Positions 37,652 to 49,633 are shown, numbered from the stretch's first letter. The stretch: DNA of 64,000 nucleotides from an uncultured Tessaracoccus sp. (GCF_943914565.1 NZ_CALUCN010000006.1:62001-126000); one strand, 5' to 3'. The notes: a model not told the origin generated them from the sequence alone. A program made the numbers and translations.

Positions 37652-38982
37652 GCCACACCCCCTACGAGGTTCGCGAGCAGGTTCGCCTCGGCGTGGCAGG
37701 CCTTGCGGAAGTCGCCCAGGTCGAGCGACTCGTCGATGCCGTGCATACGCGAGTACGGGTCCACGACGGCGGTCACGAGAACGAGCGCGTCGGGGTTGCG
37801 GCTGGCGAAGTCGGCGACGATCGGGATCGAGCCGCCGCAGCCGATCTCGACGGGGTCCTGGCCGAACGCGTCACGGAACGCGGCCTGCGCGGCCTTCGCA
37901 CGGTCGTCGGTGAGGGCCAGGTGGCTGCCGGACCCGCCGCGGCCGGGCTCGACCTCGACCTGCGCACCCCACGGGGCGTGCTCGACGAGGTGGCGGCGCA
38001 GCGCCTCGGCCGCGCGCTCGGGCTCGTCGGTGGGCGCGAGCCGGACGCTCACGACCGCACGCGCCTCCGGGACGAGCACGTTGGCGACGTCCTTCACCGG
38101 CGTCGCGTCGATCGCGAGCACCGAGGCCGTGGGCTTGGTCCACAGCCGCGACGTGGCCGGGCCGTCGCCGATCAGCTCGACGCCGTCCAGCAGGCCGGTC
38201 TCCTCGCGGAGCCGCTCGTCGGGGTAGTCAAGGTCGATCTCGTCGGCGCTCACGAGCCCCTCGATCGCGACGTTGCCGCGCTCGTCGTGGAGGGTGGCCA
38301 TGAGCCGGCAGAGCGCGGTGAGCGCGTCGGGGACGACGCCACCGAACGCGCCGGAGTGCATCGGGGTGGCGAGCGTGCGGACGGTGACCGTGGCGTCGAC
38401 GAGCCCACGGAGACGGGTGGTGAGCGACGGGGTGCCGACGCCCCAGTTGGTGCCGTCGGCGATCACGTAGACGTCGGCCGCGGTCTCCTCGGGGAACCGG
38501 TCGAGCAGCGCCGTCATCGTCGGCGAGCCCTCCTCCTCCTCGCCCTCGACCAGCAGCTTCACGCCGACGGGGGGTCGTCCCTCGAAGGCACGCAGCGCCG
38601 CGAGGTGCACGGCCACGCCGCCCTTGTCATCGGCGGTGCCACGCCCCCAGAGCCGGCCGTCGCGCTCGGTGGCCTCGAACGGCTCGCTGTGCCACTGGGT
38701 GAGGTCGCCGGTGGGCTGCACGTCGTAGTGGGCGTAGAGCAGCACGGTCGGCTGCCCCTCGGGGGCCGGGAAGTGCGCGTACACCGCGGGCTTGCCGCCC
38801 GCCTCGAGGAAGCGCACCTCGGGCGCGCCCACGTCGCGCAGGAGCCTCACGACTTCCTCGCCTGCGGCACGGACATCGTCGGCGTGCTCGGGCAGCGAGG
38901 AGATCGACGGGATGGCGACCAGACGACGCAGGTCGTCGAGGACGCCGGGGAGTACACGTTCTACATCTTCGGAAATCGTCAC
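37648..38982 (-). CDS. M20 family metallopeptidase / dipeptidase
   Basis: A 444-residue zinc peptidase of the M20 family (dipeptidase/acylase type). Metal-binding blocks are visible: VLLYAHYDVQPTGD, GRGTADDKGGVAVH and LLVEGEEEEGSP, which contains the catalytic Glu pair, then a lid domain with MHSGAFGGVVPDAL. Members hydrolyse dipeptides or N-acyl amino acids in the cytoplasm. GTG 38982 is chosen because a TAGTGT -10 element ends 7 bases before it, suggesting a leaderless mRNA, and the conserved protein begins there. Operon with aspA. Confidence 0.9.
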   Translation of the reverse strand: MTISEDVERVLPGVLDDLRRLVAIPSISSLPEHADDVRAAGEEVVRLLRDVGAPEVRFLEAGGKPAVYAHFPAPEGQPTVLLYAHYDVQPTGDLTQWHSEPFEATERDGRLWGRGTADDKGGVAVHLAALRAFEGRPPVGVKLLVEGEEEEGSPTMTALLDRFPEETAADVYVIADGTNWGVGTPSLTTRLRGLVDATVTVRTLATPMHSGAFGGVVPDALTALCRLMATLHDERGNVAIEGLVSADEIDLDYPDERLREETGLLDGVELIGDGPATSRLWTKPTASVLAIDATPVKDVANVLVPEARAVVSVRLAPTDEPERAAEALRRHLVEHAPWGAQVEVEPGRGGSGSHLALTDDRAKAAQAAFRDAFGQDPVEIGCGGSIPIVADFASRNPDALVLVTAVVDPYSRMHGIDESLDLGDFRKACHAEANLLANLVGGVA

Positions 38983-38989
38983 AGTGCGA

Positions 38990-38995
38990 ACACTA
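38990..38995 (-). promoter_or_regulatory. -10 element, leaderless M20 peptidase start
   Basis: TAGTGT on the minus strand, 7 bases before the GTG; no SD motif. Confidence 0.5.
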
Positions 38996-39023
38996 CCTCG
39001 CGCGCGCCCGCGCGCGCAGGCGG

Positions 39024-41279
<2,256 letters not shown>

Positions 41280-41286
41280 GCGTCTC

Positions 41287-41292
41287 AATCTA
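41287..41292 (-). promoter_or_regulatory. -10 element, leaderless purL start
   Basis: TAGATT on the minus strand, 7 bases before the GTG; no SD motif. Confidence 0.55.
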
Positions 41293-41395
41293 CCGGGTTC
41301 GTCCGCGGGGCGGAGCGAGCCCGTCCCACGCCCCGGTGGAACGCGGGCGGCGAAGGGAAACCGTCGCGAGTCGCCCGCGTGCGCACCGGTCTCGG

Positions 41396-41401
41396 TACGC
41401 T
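41396..41401 (+). promoter_or_regulatory. -10 element, leaderless YcaQ-like start
   Basis: TACGCT ends 7 bases before the ATG at 41409; no SD motif at proper spacing. Confidence 0.5.
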
Positions 41402-41408
41402 TGGGTGA

Positions 41409-42554
41409 ATGGAGATGTCGAGAGCTGCCGCGAAGCGGATCGTGCTCGCTGCGCAGGGTTTCATGGCGCCCCGGCCGCAGCGGGTGACGATGGCCGAGCT
41501 CACCGGCATGTACTCCCGGATCGGCCTGACCCAGATCGACTCGGTCAACGTGCTCGTCCGCGCGCACTTCCTGCCCGCCTACTCCCGACTGGGCCCCTAC
41601 AACCTGGGCATCTACGACCGGGCCTCGAAGGGCACGCCACCGAAGCTCGTCGAGTACTGGGCGCACGAGGCGGCGCTCGTCACCCCGCAGACGTGGCACT
41701 GGCTGCGCTGGCGCATGGCCGCCTACGAACGCCACCCGCGCTGGCGCGAGATCCTCGACGCGCACCCACGCCTCGTCGAGCGCATCCTCGCCGCCATCAC
41801 CGACGAAGGCGCGATGTCCGCGACCCACGTCCACCAACGCATCAGCCACACCCCCGGCGTGCGCGCCAACTGGGGATGGAACTGGTCCGACGAGAAGCGC
41901 GTGCTCGAGGCGCTGTTCGCGACGGGGCGGCTCACCGTCGCGGTGCGCAACGCGCAGTTCGAGCGCCTCTACGACCTCCCCGAGCGGGTCCTGGGCCCGC
42001 TCGACCCCGCGCCGAGCGCGGCCCAGGCCGTCGTCGAACTGCTGCGCATCGCGATCCGTGCACTGGGCATCGCCACCGCGCGCTCGATCCAAGACTACTT
42101 CCGCATGCGCGCCGACATGGTGCGGCAGGGGCTCGAGTTCCTCGTCGAGCGCGGGGAGATCGAGCAGGTCGACGTCGAGGGCTGGGGCCCGGCGTTCCTC
42201 GACCCGGAGGCGCGGCGGCCGCGCAAGGTCGAGGCCCGGACGCTGCTGGCGCCGTTCGACCCGCTGGTGTTCGACCGTGAGCGGCTCGAGTCGCTGTTCG
42301 GCATGCGCTACCGCATCGGGCTCTACACCCCGTCGGAGCGCCGGACGCACGGCTACTACGCGCTGCCGTTCCTGCTCGGCGAGGACATGGTCGGATGGGT
42401 GGACCTCAAGGCGGACCGCCAGCGCAGCGTGCTCCTCGTGCAGCAGCTGTCCTGGCAGCCCGACGCCCCGGCCGAGGCACCGTCGGAGCTCGAGGCCGAG
42501 CTGCGGCTCATGGCCGAGTGGCTCGAGCTCCACGACGTGGCCCGGGTCCGCTGA
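41409..42554 (+). CDS. YcaQ/AlkX-family winged-helix DNA glycosylase-like protein
   Basis: A 381-residue HTH_42 family protein. The N-terminus (AAKRIVLAAQGF, then IGLTQIDSVNVLVRAHFLPAYSR) includes the Q-hydrophobic-D motif (TQID) that is catalytic in YcaQ-type interstrand-crosslink glycosylases, distinct from the QxQ of azinomycin-resistance enzymes. The C-terminal block GYYALPFLLGEDMVGWVDLKADR is the family hallmark. The expected role is unhooking DNA interstrand crosslinks or excising bulky alkylated bases. It is divergent from purL; ATG 41409 is supported by a -10 element 7 bases upstream. Many paralogues in actinobacteria have no tested activity. Confidence 0.87.
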   Translation: MEMSRAAAKRIVLAAQGFMAPRPQRVTMAELTGMYSRIGLTQIDSVNVLVRAHFLPAYSRLGPYNLGIYDRASKGTPPKLVEYWAHEAALVTPQTWHWLRWRMAAYERHPRWREILDAHPRLVERILAAITDEGAMSATHVHQRISHTPGVRANWGWNWSDEKRVLEALFATGRLTVAVRNAQFERLYDLPERVLGPLDPAPSAAQAVVELLRIAIRALGIATARSIQDYFRMRADMVRQGLEFLVERGEIEQVDVEGWGPAFLDPEARRPRKVEARTLLAPFDPLVFDRERLESLFGMRYRIGLYTPSERRTHGYYALPFLLGEDMVGWVDLKADRQRSVLLVQQLSWQPDAPAEAPSELEAELRLMAEWLELHDVARVR

Positions 42555-42709
42555 CGGCCTGTACCCCACCGGCGACGGGCGCGGCGGCGTGTTCGCCCTG
42601 AGCGTGATCGCGATGGACTCCCCCGCGCAGTGACCCCCGGATCGTGTTGGATGGCCCTCAATTCCCGGCCACCGTCGGTCGGGACCTGAGCTTCCGAGGA
42701 GCACGTTCC

Positions 42710-45367
42710 ATGCACGATCCACGTAGGTGGCTGCGCGGCGCCGGTGCCGGCGTCGCGGCCGCCGCACTCCTGGCCGGCGCCGCACTCAGCGCGGGCGCCG
42801 CACCCCGTCCCGCGGACGACGACCTCACCGAGCGCATCGAGCAACAGCTCGCCCACTACCACGGGCGCACGGTGCCGGACCGCTGGCTCGTCCAGCTCGG
42901 CGACACCACCCCGCAGGCCCTCGTCCGCGACGCACGCGGCGTCGGCGTCGACGTCGAGGTCGACAAGGAGTACCGCAAGGTCTGGCACGGGGCCGCGGTC
43001 ACCGTCGACACGAAGGACGCGGCCAAGCTCGGCCGGGTCAAGGGCGTCGAAGGGGTGTTCCCCGTGCTCAAGGTCGAGCGGCCGGTACGCGACGCCGAAC
43101 CCACCGTCGAGTACGGCAAGCAGCTGACCGGCGCCGACGTCGCCAACCGGGAGCTGGGGCTCACCGGCAAGGGGGTGAAGGTCGGGATCATCGACTCCGG
43201 CATCGACTACAACCACCCTGACTTCGGCGGCGCCGGCGTGAACGACGAGCGCACGGGCTTCCCCGGGCCACGGGTGCGCTTCGGCCACGACTTCGTCGGC
43301 GACGACTACGACTCCGGCTCGGAGGACGAGGCCCGCACGGTGCCGAGGCCCGACGCGTTCCCCGACGACTGCGGCGGCCACGGCAGCCACGTCGCGGGCA
43401 TCGTCGGCGCGAGGGGCACGGTCACGGGCGTCGCGCCCGAGGTGACGTTCGGCGCCTACCGGGTGTTCGGCTGCGACGGCTCGTCGAGCTCCGACATCAT
43501 CGTGGAGGCGATGGAGCGGGCGTACGCCGACGGGATGGACGTCGTGAACATGTCGCTCGGGGCCTCGTACGCGACGTGGCCCAGCTACCCCACCGCGGTG
43601 GCGGCCGACCGGCTCGTCGCGCGCGGGGTGGCCGTCGTCGTCTCGCAGGGCAACGAGGGCGCCGGCGGCACGTTCTCCGGGGGCGCGCCCGCCGTCGCGC
43701 ACGGCGTGATCTCGGTGGGGTCCGTCGACAACTCCGCCTACCTGGCCGACTTCGTCACCACCGCAGGCGGCACCGACGCGCCGTTCTCACCGAGCAGCGG
43801 CTCGCCCGAGTGGCCGACGGGGGCGCGACTGACCCTCGTCGCCGCGGACCCGGTCGACGGCTGCGACGGGGTCGCGCCCGCGTCGGGGGACGGCCAGGTG
43901 CTGCTGGTGCAGCGCGGCACCTGCACGTTCCACGACAAGGCGCTCGCCGCGCAGGAGGCCGGCTACGCCGGGGCGTTCATCGCCAACAACACCGACGGCA
44001 TCATCAACGCCACGGTCGAGGGCGACCCGGCGATCACGATCCCCGTCGCGACGATGCTCCGGGCCGACGGGGATCGGCTCCGCGCCGAGCTCGCGGCCGG
44101 GCCGGTGGAGTTCACGACCTCGACCGAGCCGCGTCGCTTCGACAACCCGACCGGCGGGCTGCAGTCCGACTTCAGCTCCTACGGTTTGGCCGCGGACCTG
44201 ACGTTGACGCCGGACGTGTCGGCGCCCGGCGGGTCGATCCACTCGACCTACCCCCTCGAGAAGGGCGGCTACGCGACGCTGGGTGGCACCTCGATGGCCG
44301 CGCCCCACGTCGCGGGCGCCGCAGCGCTGCTGCTCGAGGCGCGGCCCGGCCTCGCGCCGGCCGACGTGCGCACGGCCCTGCAGAACACGGCCGACCCGTT
44401 CGTCTGGAGCGGCGAGCCGGGCGGCGGCACCCTCGAACCCGTCCACCGGCAGGGCGCGGGCATGATCGACATCCCGCAGGCCGTGCTGACGCAGACCCGC
44501 GTCGAGGCGTCGAAGATCTCGCTCGGCGAGGGCGAGGCCGGCCCCGTCACGACGACGCTCACCATCACCAACGACGGCGACGCGCCCCGCACGTACCGGC
44601 TCGGCGTCCGCCACGGCGTCGCCACGACCGGTGAGCCGTCGAAGCCGGAGTTCGCGGTGCTCGAGGCCGACGTCGCCTTCTCCGCGGACTCGGTGACCGT
44701 GCCCGCACAGGGGACGGCCACCGCGACCGTGCGGATCGGCGAGCGCTTCACCGACGACCAGGGCGCCCGGCTGCACGGCGCGATCTTCGGCGGCTGGATC
44801 ACGCTGACCAGCGACGTCGACGAGCTCGTCGTGCCGTTCGCCGGGTTGTCGGGTGACTACCAGGCCCTCCAGGCACTCGACCTCGCCACGATGGCGTACG
44901 CGACCGAGGAGGGACTCGAGGTCGCGGAGCCGTTCCACCGCTACACGATGCTGGGCGACGACGTGCCGACGGTGGTCTTCAACCTCGCCTACCCGGCGCA
45001 GGCGCTCCACATCGACGTCTACCGGGCGAACCCGGACGGGTCGAAGGGCCGGAAGGTGCACGCGAACTTCCTGAACTACACCTCGTTCCTCGACGAGGGT
45101 CGATTCGAGGAGCCCGCCGCGCTGCCGTGGAACGGCACCTACCAGGGCAACAACGGCAAGAACGGCAAGCTCCGGACGGTGGCGGACGGCAGCTACGTCC
45201 TCGAGCTGCGGGTGCTCAAGGCGCTCGGCGACGAGGCGAACCCGGCGCACTGGGAGACCTGGGACTCCACGGCCGTGACGATCGCCCGCGGCGACGGTGC
45301 CGGGGGCAAGCCGGGCAACGGCCCGAAGCCCGGCAAGGGGCCGAAGCAGGGCAAGGGCAGGGGCTGA
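42710..45367 (+). CDS. Secreted subtilisin-like serine protease (S8) with PA domain
   Basis: An 885-residue exported S8 protease. Signal peptide at 1-31 and a propeptide with an I9-like fold (about 35-125, ending near FPVLKVERPV); the catalytic triad is intact: Asp162 in VGIIDSGIDYNHP, His224 in CGGHGSHVAG and Ser528 in LGGTSMAAPH. A PA domain is inserted before the serine (about 370-465, with AFIANNTDGI). After the catalytic domain come beta-rich domains (about 590 onward) and a basic Gly/Pro/Lys tail (GNGPKPGKGPKQGKGRG) that may bind wall polymers. ATG 42710 has GAGGAG about 9 bases upstream. Monocistronic, with a terminator downstream. Confidence 0.93.
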   Translation: MHDPRRWLRGAGAGVAAAALLAGAALSAGAAPRPADDDLTERIEQQLAHYHGRTVPDRWLVQLGDTTPQALVRDARGVGVDVEVDKEYRKVWHGAAVTVDTKDAAKLGRVKGVEGVFPVLKVERPVRDAEPTVEYGKQLTGADVANRELGLTGKGVKVGIIDSGIDYNHPDFGGAGVNDERTGFPGPRVRFGHDFVGDDYDSGSEDEARTVPRPDAFPDDCGGHGSHVAGIVGARGTVTGVAPEVTFGAYRVFGCDGSSSSDIIVEAMERAYADGMDVVNMSLGASYATWPSYPTAVAADRLVARGVAVVVSQGNEGAGGTFSGGAPAVAHGVISVGSVDNSAYLADFVTTAGGTDAPFSPSSGSPEWPTGARLTLVAADPVDGCDGVAPASGDGQVLLVQRGTCTFHDKALAAQEAGYAGAFIANNTDGIINATVEGDPAITIPVATMLRADGDRLRAELAAGPVEFTTSTEPRRFDNPTGGLQSDFSSYGLAADLTLTPDVSAPGGSIHSTYPLEKGGYATLGGTSMAAPHVAGAAALLLEARPGLAPADVRTALQNTADPFVWSGEPGGGTLEPVHRQGAGMIDIPQAVLTQTRVEASKISLGEGEAGPVTTTLTITNDGDAPRTYRLGVRHGVATTGEPSKPEFAVLEADVAFSADSVTVPAQGTATATVRIGERFTDDQGARLHGAIFGGWITLTSDVDELVVPFAGLSGDYQALQALDLATMAYATEEGLEVAEPFHRYTMLGDDVPTVVFNLAYPAQALHIDVYRANPDGSKGRKVHANFLNYTSFLDEGRFEEPAALPWNGTYQGNNGKNGKLRTVADGSYVLELRVLKALGDEANPAHWETWDSTAVTIARGDGAGGKPGNGPKPGKGPKQGKGRG

Positions 45368-45381
45368 GCCCCGTGACGCAG

Positions 45382-45415
45382 ACGACGGGGGTCCGGCACG
45401 AGCCGGGCCCCCGTC
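45382..45415. terminator. Bidirectional terminator
   Basis: A 15-bp stem (one G-T wobble) with loop ACGA, between the convergent protease and purQ genes. Confidence 0.8.
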
Positions 45416-45427
45416 GGGTGTGCGAGG

Positions 45428-46096
45428 TCAGCGTTGCAGGAAGGCGAGCGCGGACTCGAAGAAGCGACGCCCGTCGAGGGATGCGCCGGTGAGCTCCTCG
45501 ACGTTGTGCTCCGGGTGCGGCATGAGGCCCACGACGTTGCCGCGCTCGTTGGTGATGCCGGCGATGTCGTTGGCGGAGCCGTTGGGGTTGTCGAGGTAGC
45601 GGAAGACCACCTGGTCGTTGTCCTCGAGCTTGTGCAGCGTCTCGGGCGTGGCCTGGAAGTTGCCCTCGCCGTTCTTCAGCGCGATCGTGATCTCGTCGCC
45701 CTTGTCGAACAGGCACGTCCAGACGGTGTCCTTCGTCTCGACGCGCAGCCGCTCGTCGCGGCAGATGAACTGCTGACCGGCGTTGCGGATCATGGCACCC
45801 TCGAGGAGGTGCGCCTCGCACAGCACCTGGAAGCCGTTGCAGATGCCGAGGACGGGCATGCCCTTGCCGGCCGCGTCGATCACGAGGTCCATGACGGGGC
45901 TGAAGCGGGCGATCGCGCCACAACGCAGGTAGTCACCGTAGGAGAAGCCACCGGGCAACACGATGGCGTCCACGCCGTCGAGCGAGTCGGACGCGTGCCA
46001 CAGGGCAACCGGCTCCGCCCCGCTCAGCCGCACAGCGCGCAGCGCGTCGTGGTCGTCGAGCGAGCCGGGGAAGGTGACGACGCCGATCCTGGTCAT
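45428..46096 (-). CDS. purQ: Phosphoribosylformylglycinamidine synthase subunit PurQ
   Basis: Glutaminase subunit of FGAM synthase; it supplies ammonia to PurL. The 222-residue class I amidotransferase has nucleophile Cys86 in VLGICNGFQ and the His/Glu pair in LMPHPEHNVE, plus VLPGGFSYGDYLRCGAIA. ATG 46096 overlaps the purS stop by 4 bases (ATGA). The longer frame upstream lies over purS in another frame and is not real. It is separated from purL by about 4 kb of unrelated genes, unlike the usual purSQL order. Confidence 0.96.
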   Translation of the reverse strand: MTRIGVVTFPGSLDDHDALRAVRLSGAEPVALWHASDSLDGVDAIVLPGGFSYGDYLRCGAIARFSPVMDLVIDAAGKGMPVLGICNGFQVLCEAHLLEGAMIRNAGQQFICRDERLRVETKDTVWTCLFDKGDEITIALKNGEGNFQATPETLHKLEDNDQVVFRYLDNPNGSANDIAGITNERGNVVGLMPHPEHNVEELTGASLDGRRFFESALAFLQR

Positions 46097-46332
46097 TCGG
46101 TCACCACTTCGAAGGACTCGATCACCGTGTTGGCGAGGACGTGCTCCGCGGCTTCGTGGATCCGCGCCAGCAGGGCGTCGTCCACCTCGCCTGCGACCTC
46201 GATCTCGAACCGCTTGCCCTGACGGACCGACAGGCCCTCGAACCCGAGACGCTCGAGCGCCCCGGTGACGGCCTTGCCCTGGGGGTCGAGGATCTCCGGC
46301 TTCGGCATGACATTGACCACGACGCGTGACAT
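46093..46332 (-). CDS. purS: Phosphoribosylformylglycinamidine synthase subunit PurS
   Basis: A 79-residue PurS, the small dimeric scaffold that holds PurL and PurQ together. The start RVVVNVMPKPEILDPQGKAV is diagnostic. ATG 46332 is preferred to the GTG six bases earlier, because the -10 TAGGCT abuts that GTG directly and would place transcription at the ATG. Overlaps purQ by 4 bases. Confidence 0.94.
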   Translation of the reverse strand: MSRVVVNVMPKPEILDPQGKAVTGALERLGFEGLSVRQGKRFEIEVAGEVDDALLARIHEAAEHVLANTVIESFEVVTE

Positions 46333-46338
46333 GGCCAC

Positions 46339-46344
46339 AGCCTA
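46339..46344 (-). promoter_or_regulatory. -10 element, leaderless purS start
   Basis: TAGGCT on the minus strand, 6 bases before the purS ATG. Its first three bases are also the TAG stop codon of the upstream deacetylase gene. Confidence 0.55.
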
Positions 46345-49300
46345 TCGCGCACAGGTCGTTCCCGTCCCGCTGCGGCCAAGTGCTGCGCCGGTGCGGGGCA
46401 GGCCCGGTGTGACGTCGTCCCCCGGAGCCGCCGTCGGGCTCGGGCTCGGTTCCGGGCCGTCGCCTGCGACGATCGGGTACGACCACGCCGTGACGCCGTC
46501 GCCGTTGTTGTGTCCGGCCTCGGCCCAGGACAGCAGGAGGCGGCCGTCAGGGGCGAGGCGTTCGAGCGCGTCCGCGGCCACCGGGATCCGCATCGTGCCC
46601 GCGCCCTGCTGCACATCCGTCTCGGCCGATGCCCGAAGCCGTCCGCCCATGTCGGGCGCCCACGGCGGCGCGGCGCCGTCCTTGTCCGAGCAGGCGTCGA
46701 ACCCGTCGACGTCGCCCTTGCAACTCGAGGTCCAGACGGGGACGAACCGGGTGTCACCCTTCCAGACGAACCCGCGCAGGGTCCCCGCACGCTTCGCGAC
46801 GTAGTGGACGGCGATGCCGTCACCGTCCGCCACGGCGTCGGTGACCGTGAGGGCCTCCGACGGCTGGACGCCCGACATCGTGATGCCGCGGGCCGCGGAC
46901 TGGTGGATGGTCTGCGGTGACTCGACACCGGTCAGTGCCGTGTCCGGGATGATTGCCGGCGACGCCTCGAGGGCACGCCCTGCGGGCGGTTCGTATCCCT
47001 CGAGGTAGGCGTGGCCCCACCGCCCAGGTTCGGACTGCTGGCTGTCGAACGCGGACCAGCCGGTGCGGGTCTCGCCGATGAAGTCCGTCCGGTCCGAGTC
47101 GTAGGGCGTCAGGTTGAGGCCCATGTGGTCGGGATCGACGTCGTTCGTCGCACGATGACCGGTGGGCGGCGTGCTCGTCGGACCCACCGCGGCCGGGAGC
47201 GCTGCCAGGGGCACCTTCACCTCCACCTCGTAGGAGCCGCCGACGTAGCTGCCGTCCCGGGCACGCTCCACGTCCACCGCGACCTCGACGCCAGGCGCGT
47301 TCGGGGCGTCCTTGACGCGTTGCGCCAGCGGTCCCGTCGAGAAGCCCTGGTGGTTGTCCGCGTCGCGCGACCAGCAGGGGCCGTTGACGCCGTTGCCGTT
47401 GCTGTTCGTTGGGTCATCGCTGAACGGAAACATGCCGAGCTTGAACGTCGACGAGGTGTCCGGTGCGGTCCCACGCGGATCGACGAGGAACTCGACGGAG
47501 TCGACGAGCCAGTGCCCGAAGCAGCGGTCCGGCGGCGCCGCAGCGCTGGCGGTGTCGTCGACCACCGTGACGTGCGCGTAGAGGGCGTCGTCGTACCAGC
47601 CGAGGGTGGCCGTGCTGCCCGTCCCGCAGTCCTTGCCGTCCGGCTCGCACTCGTCCCCCTCCCAGTGCTTGCCGACCGCGATGTCGTCGGCCTCGTACAC
47701 GTCGTCGGCCGTTCCGTCGACGACCGGGGCTTTTGCGAGCCGCGGAACCACCGTCGTGGGGACGAGGTGCATCGCCATCGTCTCCGACGAGCGGCTCTCC
47801 GACGTGGCCGTGGTCGCGGTGAACTCCACGACCTGGCTGCCTGCGGCGCCGGGGCGACGAAGTCCACGGTTGACGTCGCCCCGGGCGCGACGGCGTCGAA
47901 CGACGCCTGCTCGGGCTCGACGACGAATCCCTCGGGCACCGCGAGGTCGACGGTGCCCGACTGGGGCTCGCTGCTGCGGTTGGTCACCTCCACCGAAACG
48001 GTCCGGGACTCGCCGACACCCATGGCGTCCACGGCAGGGGACCGCCCGTAGACGTGGACATCGTGCTCGTCGATCCACTGGTCGAGCTCCGCGGAGTTGC
48101 CGGTCCGCGCGAACAGCCCCTGCACCTGGGGCACGGTCTCGACCTGCGTCTCGTTGTACGCGGTCTTCCCGCCTCCCTCGAAGTGCGCACTGAGGCGGTG
48201 CATGGCGGGTTTCGCGTCGGCGGATGGCGTCACGGTGAACCGGGCCGTGGCCTCGGCGCCAGCGCGGACCTTGACCGGCGCGCTGACGTCCCACCCGTCC
48301 GGAGTCTTCAGGGAGAGCCTTCCGGCAGGGACACCCTGCCCGGGCGCGGCGAGCGACACGTCGACGGTGAACGGCTCCCCCGGGGCGGCCGCGAAGTCCT
48401 CAGGCGTGATGCGCAACGTCGTGCCCAGCGGCAGCCCGCCCGGGTCGGGGATCGTCGCGCCGAAGAAGAGCGACTCGTCCTTGTCTCCGTCGGGCGTGCC
48501 GTTTGGCTGCATCGGGACGACGGACTGGAGGACGCCGAAGCGCAGGCACGAAGCGTCCCACGGCTCCTTCTGCATGACCCTGGCCTGGGTCGGGTGCGCC
48601 CGCCCGCCTTCGCGTCCGACCTGTGCCCAGGTCTTGGGCGTGCCGGCGGGGACGCCGGCGGTGTTCCCGGCCACCCAGGTGTAGGGCGACGCGTACCCGC
48701 TCCACGTGCCGGCCATGGTGAACGGGTTCTCCGGGGCGGGCGTGTAGCCGACGTTGCAGTCGGGCGCCTGCCTGCCCCCGGATCCCTCGTCCGGGAATCC
48801 CCAGCCCGTCTGCTGGATCACCTTCGAGACCTGCCATGGTTCCACGGCGCCGACGCCGCTCAGCTGCTCCGGGAAGCGCGTCGGGTCCGCTGCGGCCTCG
48901 ACCGCCTCCCAGACGAGGCGACCGGCGTACTGGTGGTTGCCGTGGCCGTAGTCGAAGTTGGGCGGCCAGCCGATCATGATCGACGGCCGGGTCTCGCGGA
49001 TGATGCGGACGACGCGTCGGAGGGCCTCGTCGCCGTCCCAGGCCTCCTTGGTCAGGGGCGCGGAGGTGTTGTAGTAGAAGTCGACGCGGTCGATGTTGAA
49101 GATGTCGACGGTGCCGGTGCGCACGTGGGAGGCCCGGTCCTCGTTCTCACGTCGAAGGCCGAGGCCGGGCCCGGCTTCGTTGCCCACCGAGTTCGATCCA
49201 CCCTCGCCCCGGGTGGCCATGATGATGCCGCAGCGGACGTCGAAGCGATCGCCCCAGACGCCGCACGGGGTGGTGAAGCCGGCGTCGTCGTCGGGATGGG

Positions 49301-49463
49301 ACCACAGCGCCATCACGTCGATCTTCTGCCGTTGCGACTGCGTGGAGACCTCGGGCGCGCCCAACATCGGCGGGGCGGGGCGCACTGGTTCCGCCCCGGC
49401 GGTCATCGGGACCATCAGTGCCAGCGTCGACAATCCGGCCAGCACAGCGGCTCGCTTCGTCAT
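46342..49463 (-). pseudogene. Frameshifted secreted PIG-L family deacetylase with C-terminal beta domains
   Basis: Two overlapping minus-strand frames together encode one protein of about 1040 residues. Part 1 (from ATG 49463, GGAGG 6 bases upstream) has a signal peptide, the PIG-L zinc motif HPDDD at 56-60 and the later zinc His in HGNHQYAG, as in N-acetylglucosaminyl deacetylases, then an NEW3/CARDB-like domain ending TVDFVAPAP. Part 2 resumes at SQVVEFTATTA and has a CBM9-like sugar-binding domain (PVVDGTADDVYEADD) and a terminal LPRTG without membrane helix. One base is missing near 47850 (3122 bases total, one short of 1041 codons). It may be a true mutation or a sequencing error. Likely role if intact: deacetylation of an external aminosugar or glycan. 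Confidence 0.85.
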
Positions 49464-49534
49464 TGAATCCTCCGTCGCTCCGGCCACGCCTCGGTGCGCG
49501 GCCGATGATGGCAGGTTAACCGCTTCGCTCATCG

Positions 49535-49557
49535 ATTTGGAGCACGTTGCACCAAAT
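49535..49557. promoter_or_regulatory. Palindromic operator candidate upstream of the PIG-L gene
   Basis: A 23-bp palindrome with arms ATTTGGAGCA and TGCACCAAAT around a CGT centre, 9 of 11 pairs, lies 72 bases before the deacetylase start in an AT-rich patch. The binding protein is unknown. Confidence 0.45.
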
Positions 49558-49571
49558 GATTGCAAATGACG

Positions 49572-49588
49572 GATCAAGTTCCATCAAC
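49572..49588. promoter_or_regulatory. Candidate DeoR box, copy A
   Basis: GATCAAGTTCCATCAAC matches the box at 51755..51771 at 15 of 17 positions. It lies between the GH4 stop and the PIG-L start and contains a repeated ATCAA half-site. Confidence 0.5.
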
Positions 49589-49633
49589 ATCACGCATCCG
49601 CCACGGGTCCGACGGTGGGGGCGCAGGGCCAGG

